Assembly: GCA_034409055.1 (NCBI GenBank)
Contig: DAOUMU010000093.1
Span: 1-8,509 of the forward strand
Source: DAOUMU01 sp034409055
Lineage (GTDB): Bacteria; Chloroflexota; Anaerolineae; 4572-78; J111
Direction of reading: 5' to 3'
DNA length: 8,509 bases
A model generated the notes under the pieces. The model was given only the letters and a program-made list of their open reading frames with translations, searched no databases and was not told the DNA's origin. Positions 1-6,641 of this stretch are shown piece after piece (position 1 is the first letter of the stretch; every line of letters starts with the position of its first letter). The position numbers were made by a program, and so were the translations under genes.

Positions 1-1562
1 TTTCGACCAAAAACATTGTCCGGCCCTACGCCTTTGTGGGCGGTATCACCTCCAGTGACGAAGCCCATACCATTCGGGTGGGACGTTTTTGGGACGGCGG
101 CTCCGGCAATAACGGCCACTGGAACGACCCCCCCGGCTACCGCACCCTGACCCACGAGTTTGGCCACTATGCCCTCTATCTGTACGACGAGTACTTCTTC
201 CGCCTGGTTGATGCCAACGGGTTCAGCCGCGAACTCGACGCCTTTTGCACGGATGAAACGGTCCTGGATAACGACAAGGATGCCACCAACGCCAGCCTGA
301 TGTTCTACCAATACAACGCCACCGAACTGGCCGACAAAACCTACAACTGGGACCAGAACTGCGCCAGTACCGAACAGTACCGCCTCAACAACGGCCAGTC
401 TGACTGGGAAACGGTGCTCAACTATTACGACGGACCGGATTGGGTCCTCAACACGCCCAGTGAACGAGGGTATGTCATGGCCGGGCCCGAGGCGTTCCCA
501 ACCCAGTTACTGCCCTTGCCCACGGTTGTGACCAGTAACAGCGGCAAGGCTGGGCCATCCCGCCAACTGACCGTCCTCAACCCGCACAGCCAGCCAGCAC
601 ATCATGCGGTGGTGGCCCTGTACACGATACGCGACAACGACACCATCGCCATCGACCAGGGTCTGACCGATTCGCAGGGGCAGATTGCCGTCTATGGTGC
701 GGTTGAGGGGGATACCATCCGGGCCGCAACCTTTGATGGGGCCCTGACTGGAGGGCTGGCTGTGGGCAGCGAAACCAGCTACCAATTGAAGTTGACACCC
801 TCTGGAGCCCCCCCAGCCCCCCAGTGGGGGGAGGCCCCGATGCAAGCAGACGGCAGCCCACCCTACCTCAACCTTATCCCTGGCACCGAGGGCGATACCC
901 TGACCTTGAGGGTGCAGGGTACACCGGCGAATAGCCCGCCTCTGGATGCGGTCGTCATTCCGGGCGAGGGGGGGGGCAGTCCTCAACACACTTCGCTGGT
1001 CCCCAGTCCGTCTGAGGGTGGCCCCGTCGGTACTGTTAGCCTGAGCGGCGTGGGGTTGGGAACCGGCCAGGTGCGGGTCAGTGGTGATGCTTTACCGAGC
1101 GCGCTCAACAGTGACTACAACCTGCAACAGGTGCGGGCCATAACCACCAATCACCTTTACTCGGAGGATGGTAACTTTGAGTTGCACATTCCGCCCGAGG
1201 GTGTACCCGCCGACGGGTATACCACGGTTTTGCCCACCGGCTACGTGCCGGGGCCACTGCCTGCGGGCAAGCAGGTCATCGGCAGCGCTTATGAGGTCCG
1301 GCTATCCGGGGCGCTGGCCGAATTGGACAAAGCGGGGCTGGTGCGGCTGCATTACCACCCGGCGGTGATGGGGGTCTATACCGACACGGCCATCTACTAT
1401 TGGGATGCATACAACACCGTATGGCTGAGGCAGGGGGGCGAGTCGAGCCAGGTCGATAATGCCCGGTCTGTACCAGCCAGCCGGCTGGGGATCTATGCCT
1501 TGATGGGGGTGCCGGTGGCCGGAGCGGATCAGGTCTATTTGCCGATTGTCGTGAAAGAATAA
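1..1562 (+). CDS. Secreted CLCA-like (M87-type) zinc metalloprotease, C-terminal part; 5' truncated
   Basis: The frame is open from the first complete codon at base 3 to TAA at 1560-1562, giving 519 visible residues. The GTG at 36 is an internal valine, because the same residues continue upstream in genes 2 and 3. A putative zinc site HEFGH lies at residues 51-55, with Asp-Glu-Tyr at 62-64, so Asp62 is seven residues after the second His. A Met-turn-like ASLMF contains Met100. Two Cys flank this part (DAFC, DQNC) and may form a disulfide. After the protease comes a carboxypeptidase-regulatory-like beta-sandwich (about 186-265), an Ig-like segment, a final beta-sandwich (about 390-501) and the tail VYLPIVVKE. 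By eye it is roughly 80% identical to the C-terminal part of gene 2. The family assignment (CLCA N-terminal protease domain) is from motif and spacing memory. Its N-terminal targeting or propeller domains lie outside the window. Substrate is unknown. Confidence 0.85.
   Translation, partial: STKNIVRPYAFVGGITSSDEAHTIRVGRFWDGGSGNNGHWNDPPGYRTLTHEFGHYALYLYDEYFFRLVDANGFSRELDAFCTDETVLDNDKDATNASLMFYQYNATELADKTYNWDQNCASTEQYRLNNGQSDWETVLNYYDGPDWVLNTPSERGYVMAGPEAFPTQLLPLPTVVTSNSGKAGPSRQLTVLNPHSQPAHHAVVALYTIRDNDTIAIDQGLTDSQGQIAVYGAVEGDTIRAATFDGALTGGLAVGSETSYQLKLTPSGAPPAPQWGEAPMQADGSPPYLNLIPGTEGDTLTLRVQGTPANSPPLDAVVIPGEGGGSPQHTSLVPSPSEGGPVGTVSLSGVGLGTGQVRVSGDALPSALNSDYNLQQVRAITTNHLYSEDGNFELHIPPEGVPADGYTTVLPTGYVPGPLPAGKQVIGSAYEVRLSGALAELDKAGLVRLHYHPAVMGVYTDTAIYYWDAYNTVWLRQGGESSQVDNARSVPASRLGIYALMGVPVAGADQVYLPIVVKE
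6..103 (+). repeat. 98-bp perfect direct repeat, copy 1 (in gene 1)
   Basis: Bases 6-103 are identical to 8412-8509. They code for the segment from Thr-Lys-Asn-Ile-Val to Asp-Gly-Gly just before the zinc site. Gene 2 carries the same protein segment at 4962-5059 but with many third-position changes. Just outside the repeat, bases 2 and 5 differ from copy 2. Confidence 0.95.
153..194 (+). other. Putative zinc-binding and catalytic site of gene 1 (HEFGH...DEY)
   Basis: CAC GAG TTT GGC CAC encodes HEFGH at 153-167, and GAC GAG TAC encodes DEY at 186-194. In zincins the two His bind zinc and the Glu is the general base. In the CLCA-type pattern HExxHxxxGxxDE the Asp is the third ligand, and the spacing here fits exactly. 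The Gly of that pattern is Tyr here. The fourth motif position is Gly, where gene 2 has Ala. Confidence 0.7.
1533..1559 (+). other. C-terminal VYLPIVVKE tail of gene 1
   Basis: The last nine residues, VYLPIVVKE, end directly at the stop and follow a short Gly/Ala-rich linker (VAGADQ). Gene 2 ends in VYLPIILKQ after a similar linker. A short aromatic-Leu-Pro-hydrophobic tail at the very C-terminus recurs on large secreted proteins of Chloroflexota as I recall them, and may be a sorting or anchoring signal. Its function is inferred. Confidence 0.5.
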
Positions 1563-1573
1563 TCGGAGGGTTT

Positions 1574-1578
1574 GGAGG
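1574..1578 (+). promoter_or_regulatory. Ribosome binding site of gene 2
   Basis: GGAGG at 1574-1578 lies 5 nt before ATG at 1584, a good Shine-Dalgarno distance. This favours ATG 1584 over the in-frame TTG at 1572, whose nearest GGAGGG (1565-1570) is only 1 nt away. Confidence 0.75.
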
Positions 1579-1583
1579 CAAAA

Positions 1584-1781
1584 ATGAATCAATTACAGAT
1601 ATGGAGGTGTTTATCAGGTACTAAGTTGCTCTTTAGACTCAGTAGATCCAATTTTCAAGCTCGGAGCGGTCCAACTAGAGCAAATTTGGATGTACTGAGA
1701 CTCATCAGTGGGGTGGGCTTGTTACTGACCCTGGGGGGACTGATTTTGTTTGCCTGGCTTCTACCCCAACCGGCCACGGCT
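1584..1781 (+). other. Signal peptide of gene 2 with a long N-region
   Basis: Residues 1-66 consist of a basic, about 37-residue N-region, a Leu-rich hydrophobic stretch and PATAQ, with predicted cleavage after Ala66. No twin-arginine pair is seen, so Sec export is likelier. A shorter product from an internal start (for example the TTG at Leu35) is possible. Confidence 0.7.
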
Positions 1782-4700
1782 CAGACCGGTGACCTGTTCT
1801 CTTTACAGTGGTCTTCAGCCGAGTCTGATAACACGTTTGCCCTGGCCTGGGGAGATTATGATAATGATGGCGACCTGGACCTGGCCGTGGGGAACTGGGG
1901 ACGTAACCGGCTGTACCGCAACGATGGGCTGGAAGCGGACGGCGTGACCCCTCTGTTCAGCCCGGTCTGGTCGTCGAATGAGGCAGACAATACCTATAGC
2001 CTGGCCTGGGGAGACGTTGATGGCGACGGCGACCTGGACCTGGCCGTGGGCAATGGGTGTAGAAGGGATATAGGGACTTGCCACCGAAACCGGCTGTATC
2101 GTAACGACGACGGAATGTTGACAGAGAACGCGGTCTGGTCATCTGCTGAAATCGATGCCACGGCCAGCGTAGCCTGGGGGGATTATGATGGCGACGGCGA
2201 CCTGGACCTGGTCGTGGGGAATTGGGCCGACTCAACAGGCGGAACTCCGGACAGCCAACCCAACCGGCTTTACCGTAATGACGGCGGGATGCTGACGGAG
2301 AGTGCCGTTTGGTCGTCGGACGAAGAAGATTTGACCAACAGCGTGGCCTGGGGGGACTGGGACAACGATGGCGACCTCGACCTGGCCGTGGGGAACGGAA
2401 ATTTAAGCGGAGGTCAAGCCAACCGGCTGTACTGCAACCAGGCCGGGATTCTGAGTGTCTGTTGGTCGTCGGATGAAAGCGACGAGACCATTAGCCTGAC
2501 CTGGGGTGATTACGACGACGATGGCGACCTCGACCTAGCCGTGGGGAATGGCTGTTTAAGCAATCTGATTACTTGCCATCGTAACCGCTTATACCGGAAC
2601 GATGGTCTGGCCGGCGACGGGGTAACCCCCTTATTGAACCTGGTCTGGTCGTCAAACGAACAAGACAACACTGTTAACGTGGTCTGGGGTGATTATGACA
2701 ATGATGGTGACCTCGACTTAGCCGTGGGAAATTTTTGTCAAATCGCTCCCTTTATCTGCGAACCTAACCGGCTGTATCGCAACGACGGCGGAGGATTGAC
2801 GAATGAGGCAGCCTGGTCGTCGAACGAAGAAGATTACACCATCAGCATAGCCTGGGGCGACTACGATGGGGATGGGGACCTTGACCTGGCCGTGGGGAAT
2901 GCATTTAATGGCCAGGCCAACCGATTGTACCGCAACAACGGGGCCGGGCTAACAAACAGTTCGGTCTGGTCGTCAGACGAGGTCGATGACAGTCGTGGTG
3001 TAGCCTGGGGAGACTACGACCATGATGACGATCTGGACCTGGCGGTGGGGAACAGCAGTAGCCGATCGAACCGGCTATACCACAATGATGGGGGAGACCT
3101 GGTAGCCAGCGCGGGCTGGTCGTCGGACGAGACAGACAATAGTCTGAGCGTGGCCTGGGGTGATTATGATGGGGATGGTGATCTCGACCTGGCCGTCGGA
3201 AACAGAGAGCAACCCAATCGGTTGTACCGCAACGATAGTGGGACGTTGGCAACCAGCGCGGTCTGGTCGTCGAACGAAGAAGATTACACCCTCAGCCTGG
3301 CCTGGGGCGATTACGATGGTGATGGCGACCTCGACCTGGCCGTGGGGAATGGTTGTTCAGACGATTTGATTACTTGCCATCGTAACCGTTTATACCGGAA
3401 CGACGGCCTGGCCGGGGATGGGGTGACGCCCCTATTCAACCTGGTCTGGTCGTCAGACGAACAGGAGTTCACTAAGAGTGTGGCCTGGGGCGATTACGAC
3501 GGCGATGGCGACCTGGACCTGGCTGCCGGAAACAAAGAGTTGCCCAACCGGCTGTATCGCAACGAGGGTGGAGGATTGACGGATGAGGCAGTCTGGTCGT
3601 CAAATGAAAGCAATACTACTTTTAGTGTGGCCTGGGGAGACTATGACGGCGATGGCGACCTCGACCTGGCCGCAGGGAACTTCGGTCAACGCAACCGGCT
3701 GTACCGCAATGACGACGGGATGCTGACAGAGAGTGCCGTTTGGTCGTCGAACGAAGTCGACCTCACCCAGAGCCTGGCCTGGGGGGATTATGATGGTGAT
3801 GGCGACCTCGACCTGGCGGCGGGAAATGGTGGGGGGAGTGGATCTCCTTTTGGTCAGCCGAACCGGTTGTACCGCAATGACGGGGGCACACTGACGGCCA
3901 GTGCCGTCTGGTCGTCGGACGAAGCCGACTCCACCATCAGTGTGGCCTGGGGGGACTACGATGGGGATGGTGACCTTGACCTGGCGATGGGGAATTACAA
4001 AGAGGTCAACCGGCTCTACCAAAACCTGCGGCGAGGGAGTGCGCCGCAGATGAATAATCCCCCCTATCTCACTATCTCGCGGCCTGGTATCACCGACGAG
4101 GCCGATTTCTTCTCCACCCCACAGATCATTCAAGCAGCCGACATTCCCATCAGCTATAGCCTGTTCGATCCCGAAGGCGACATCGTCCCCAAAATCTTTC
4201 CCGAATTCTCGCCAAACGGCGGGGGGCAGTGGTTTCCAGCTACGCCCGGTTCCGGCGGTGATGGGATAACAAACCTGACCGCTTCCCCGGCGGGTACGCC
4301 TCACACCTTTGTCTGGCACGCTGCCGCCAACCTGATTAAGAGCGATAATGTCATCTTTCGGATCAAGGCCCAACCCCATTACACCCACAGCCTCATTCTC
4401 TGGTCGGCTGTGGATGGCCAAAGCCCCTCCTTTCGAGTGGCAGCCCCCTGGTACATCAAAGTGGTGGACGACAACGGCAATCCCGTCGCCGGTGTACCGG
4501 TTTATGCCAACGGCCAACCTATCACCCAAACCGTCACCGGTCTGACGGTTACCGACCGGGCGGGCTTGCTCAACCCCGGCCCCCTCGACTTTGGCACCAC
4601 CCTGGTCGCTTTGGCCCAGGTCCAGGAACAAACCACCCCCCGCGCTGCGCACGATGGCTGGGCCTATCGCCTCTACCTGACCAATCTGAATCTCGACGGT

Positions 4701-6512
4701 GAGGGCGCCCCTCAGCCCGATGTGGTTAGCCAACCGGGCGAGCAGCGCCTGACCGTGGGCCAGGATACTCCTCTGATCCTGTTCAATATTGTCGTCTCCG
4801 TGGAGTGGGATGCTACCAAAGCCTACCTGATGATGCTCGAAGACGCCTTTGGCCAAGCCTCTGACTATCTCTACGATATCACCGACGGCCAGATGGCCTT
4901 TGGCCAGGTCAACATCTACGACCAGGCCGAGCATTGGGCCGAAGCCGATTTTCAGTTCTCCACCAAAAACATTGTCCGGCCCTACGCCTTTGTCGGTGGC
5001 ATAACCTCAGAAGATGAAGCCCATACCATCCGCGTGGGACGCTTTTGGGATGGAGGCTCCGGTAATAACGGTAACTGGAATGAACCCCACGGCTACCGCA
5101 CCCTGGTCCACGAGTTTGCTCACTACGCTCTCTATCTGTACGACGAGTATTTCATGCGCGAGGTTGATGAGGGTGGCAATTTCATTAGAGAAGTGGACGC
5201 CTTCTGTACCCGTGAGGAGGTGATGAACAATAACGAAGAGGCCACCAATGCCAGCCTCATGTTCTACCAATACAACGCCACCGAACTGGCCGATAAAACC
5301 TACAACTGGGACCAGAATTGCACCAATACCGAACAGTACCGCCTTAACGACGGTCAGTCTGATTGGGAAACGGTGTTGAGTCACTACGATGGGCCGGGGT
5401 GGACGCTCAACAGCCCCAGTGAACAAGGCGGAGTGATGGCCGGGCCTGATGAATTTCCAACGGCATTGCTGCCCTTCCCGGAGGTCATCAGCCACAATCT
5501 TGGTTTGGTTGGCGGCTCATCGCGTCAACTGACCGTCCTGAGTCCCCAGGGTCAGCCGATACATAACGCCCTGGTCGCCTTGTACACGACCGTTGACCAG
5601 GTAACCCTCGCTATTGACCAGGGCCTGACCGACCGGCAGGGACAGATTGCCGTCTACGGGGCGGCTCCCGGCGATACCATCCGAGCCGCAACCTTTGACG
5701 GGGCCCTGGCTGGCGGTCTGCCTGTGGGCAGCGAGACCAGCTTTCAATTGACCCTGATGTCCACCGGTACGAGTGGGCCAGAAGTTCAGGCAGGTGAGTC
5801 CCCTCCCTACCTCAATCTCATTCCGGGCACTGAAGGCGATACCTTGACCTTGATGGTACGGGGCACGCCAGCAGACAGTTCGCTCCTGGACGCAGTTGTC
5901 ATCCCGGGCGAGGGCGGCGGCAGTCCCCAACCAACCTCGCTGGCCTACAGTTCGTCTGAGGGCGGCCACGTGGGCACCGTCAGCTTGAGCGGCGTAGGGC
6001 TGGGAACGGGCCGGGTACGGGTCAGTGGTGATGCTTTACCGGGCGCCATCAACAGTGACTACAATCTGCAACAGGTCCGGGCGATTACAGCCAACCACCT
6101 CTACTCCGAGGATGGCAACTTTGAGTTGCACATTCCACCCCAGGGCATCCCGGCCGATGGGTATGCCACGGTTTTGCCCACCGGCTACGTGCCGGGGCCA
6201 CTACCTGCGGGCAAGCAGGTCATCGGCAGCGCTTACGAGGTCCGGTTGTCCGGGGCGGTGACCGAGTTGGGCAAAGAGGGGCTGGTGCGGCTGCATTACC
6301 ACCCGGCGGTGATGGGCGTTTATACCGATACAACCATTTACTACTGGAATCCCAGCCACAAGGTCTGGCAGGAACAAGGCGGTGCGTCCAGCCAGGTGGA
6401 TAATGCCCTGACCGTACCAGCCAGGCGATTGGGGATCTATGCCTTGATGGGGGCTCAAGTTGCGGGAATTGGAGATAATCATGTCTATCTGCCGATTATT
6501 TTGAAGCAGTAG
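1584..6512 (+). CDS. Secreted FG-GAP/VCBS repeat protein fused to a CLCA-like zinc metalloprotease
   Basis: This complete gene encodes 1642 residues. Its order is: an extended N-region; a hydrophobic core at about 38-60 with a probable signal-peptidase site after Ala-Thr-Ala (66); 14 tandem FG-GAP/VCBS-type repeats (76-814); an Ig-like segment (about 823-955); a carboxypeptidase-regulatory-like domain (about 956-1017); and the CLCA-like protease (about 1066-1275). The protease has HEFAH at 1176-1180, Asp1187 as candidate third zinc ligand and Met1226 in a Met-turn-like ASLMF. Next come a second carboxypeptidase-regulatory-like domain (about 1313-1395), further beta-sandwiches (final one about 1511-1622) and the tail VYLPIILKQ. 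The DYDGDGDLDL loops should bind calcium. Repeats of this type usually form beta-propellers that bind proteins or glycans, so the protein is probably an exported protease with a large recognition domain. No VWA domain, the usual neighbour in animal CLCA proteins, is seen. It starts 21 bp after gene 1 and is probably co-transcribed with it. Substrate and true localisation are not shown by the sequence. Confidence 0.93.
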   Translation: MNQLQIWRCLSGTKLLFRLSRSNFQARSGPTRANLDVLRLISGVGLLLTLGGLILFAWLLPQPATAQTGDLFSLQWSSAESDNTFALAWGDYDNDGDLDLAVGNWGRNRLYRNDGLEADGVTPLFSPVWSSNEADNTYSLAWGDVDGDGDLDLAVGNGCRRDIGTCHRNRLYRNDDGMLTENAVWSSAEIDATASVAWGDYDGDGDLDLVVGNWADSTGGTPDSQPNRLYRNDGGMLTESAVWSSDEEDLTNSVAWGDWDNDGDLDLAVGNGNLSGGQANRLYCNQAGILSVCWSSDESDETISLTWGDYDDDGDLDLAVGNGCLSNLITCHRNRLYRNDGLAGDGVTPLLNLVWSSNEQDNTVNVVWGDYDNDGDLDLAVGNFCQIAPFICEPNRLYRNDGGGLTNEAAWSSNEEDYTISIAWGDYDGDGDLDLAVGNAFNGQANRLYRNNGAGLTNSSVWSSDEVDDSRGVAWGDYDHDDDLDLAVGNSSSRSNRLYHNDGGDLVASAGWSSDETDNSLSVAWGDYDGDGDLDLAVGNREQPNRLYRNDSGTLATSAVWSSNEEDYTLSLAWGDYDGDGDLDLAVGNGCSDDLITCHRNRLYRNDGLAGDGVTPLFNLVWSSDEQEFTKSVAWGDYDGDGDLDLAAGNKELPNRLYRNEGGGLTDEAVWSSNESNTTFSVAWGDYDGDGDLDLAAGNFGQRNRLYRNDDGMLTESAVWSSNEVDLTQSLAWGDYDGDGDLDLAAGNGGGSGSPFGQPNRLYRNDGGTLTASAVWSSDEADSTISVAWGDYDGDGDLDLAMGNYKEVNRLYQNLRRGSAPQMNNPPYLTISRPGITDEADFFSTPQIIQAADIPISYSLFDPEGDIVPKIFPEFSPNGGGQWFPATPGSGGDGITNLTASPAGTPHTFVWHAAANLIKSDNVIFRIKAQPHYTHSLILWSAVDGQSPSFRVAAPWYIKVVDDNGNPVAGVPVYANGQPITQTVTGLTVTDRAGLLNPGPLDFGTTLVALAQVQEQTTPRAAHDGWAYRLYLTNLNLDGEGAPQPDVVSQPGEQRLTVGQDTPLILFNIVVSVEWDATKAYLMMLEDAFGQASDYLYDITDGQMAFGQVNIYDQAEHWAEADFQFSTKNIVRPYAFVGGITSEDEAHTIRVGRFWDGGSGNNGNWNEPHGYRTLVHEFAHYALYLYDEYFMREVDEGGNFIREVDAFCTREEVMNNNEEATNASLMFYQYNATELADKTYNWDQNCTNTEQYRLNDGQSDWETVLSHYDGPGWTLNSPSEQGGVMAGPDEFPTALLPFPEVISHNLGLVGGSSRQLTVLSPQGQPIHNALVALYTTVDQVTLAIDQGLTDRQGQIAVYGAAPGDTIRAATFDGALAGGLPVGSETSFQLTLMSTGTSGPEVQAGESPPYLNLIPGTEGDTLTLMVRGTPADSSLLDAVVIPGEGGGSPQPTSLAYSSSEGGHVGTVSLSGVGLGTGRVRVSGDALPGAINSDYNLQQVRAITANHLYSEDGNFELHIPPQGIPADGYATVLPTGYVPGPLPAGKQVIGSAYEVRLSGAVTELGKEGLVRLHYHPAVMGVYTDTTIYYWNPSHKVWQEQGGASSQVDNALTVPARRLGIYALMGAQVAGIGDNHVYLPIILKQ
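1809..4025 (+). repeat. Array of 14 FG-GAP/VCBS-type coding repeats
   Basis: Each unit starts with Trp-Ser-Ser and has the pattern WSSxExDxTxSVAWGDYDGDGDLDLAVGN, then NRLYRNDGG; the Trp codons lie at 1809, 1968, 2136, 2310, 2463, 2646, 2814, 2967, 3117, 3264, 3447, 3594, 3741 and 3909. Units are 147-183 bp and vary mainly in the loop between AVGN and NRLYRN. The D-x-D-x-D-G-D-L-D motif is the calcium loop known from FG-GAP/VCBS repeats. Unit 8 has Asp in place of the last Gly and unit 14 is shortened. Fourteen units would fit two seven-bladed propellers, which is inferred. Confidence 0.9.
5109..5150 (+). other. Putative zinc-binding and catalytic site of gene 2 (HEFAH...DEY)
   Basis: CAC GAG TTT GCT CAC (5109-5123) encodes HEFAH, and GAC GAG TAT (5142-5150) encodes DEY. 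Spacing between the second His and Asp1187 is seven residues, as in the HExxHxxxGxxDE site of CLCA proteins. The Gly of that pattern is Tyr here. All residues needed for zinc binding and catalysis are present. Confidence 0.75.
6483..6509 (+). other. C-terminal VYLPIILKQ tail of gene 2
   Basis: VYLPIILKQ is the last nine residues before TAG (6510-6512). It follows a VAGIGDNH linker and matches the tail of gene 1 in position and pattern. It may be a sorting or anchoring signal of secreted proteins in the host lineage. Its role is inferred only. Confidence 0.5.
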
Positions 6513-6521
6513 AGAGAGGGC

Positions 6522-6525
6522 AGGG
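6522..6525 (+). promoter_or_regulatory. Weak Shine-Dalgarno of gene 3
   Basis: AGGG at 6522-6525 lies 11 nt before ATG 6537 and 5 nt before an in-frame GTG at 6531. The GTG would add only two residues (Val-Ala) and has the better spacing, so the exact start is unsettled. Neither choice alters the signal peptide much. Confidence 0.4.
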
Positions 6526-6536
6526 ATAAAGTGGCA

Positions 6537-6641
6537 ATGATGCCCACAAGGAGAGAGAGAATAAAAAAATTACTTGGGGTCTTTGTCTGTCTGGCAGGCT
6601 TATGGGCTTCGTGGTTGTTTATTGACCTGGTGGCAAGCGCC
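6537..6641 (+). other. Signal peptide of gene 3
   Basis: Residues 1-35 have a basic N-terminus, a hydrophobic core rich in Leu, Val and Trp, and Ala-Ser-Ala before the cleavage point. Sec export is expected. The single Cys18 lies inside the hydrophobic core and is not a convincing lipobox. Confidence 0.75.

Noticed and set aside
36..38. GTG as the start of gene 1
   Set aside because: The frame is open from base 3 and the preceding residues (STKNIVRPYAF) match genes 2 and 3, so it is internal.
1572..1574. TTG as the start of gene 2
   Set aside because: ATG 1584 has the better-spaced GGAGG at 1574-1578, and the GGAGGG ahead of the TTG is only 1 nt away.
1809..4025. CRISPR-like or minisatellite non-coding repeat
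   Set aside because: Units keep codon phase, vary mostly at third positions and code for a clear protein motif with no constant repeat and spacer pattern.
3600..4934. 444-codon open frame on the minus strand
   Set aside because: It is antisense to the coding repeats of gene 2. Repetition of one codon pattern keeps the shadow frame free of stops, and the product has no sensible domain or start signal.
6513..6536. Terminator or promoter between genes 2 and 3
   Set aside because: The gap is only 24 bp and shows no stem with a T run and no -10/-35 pair.
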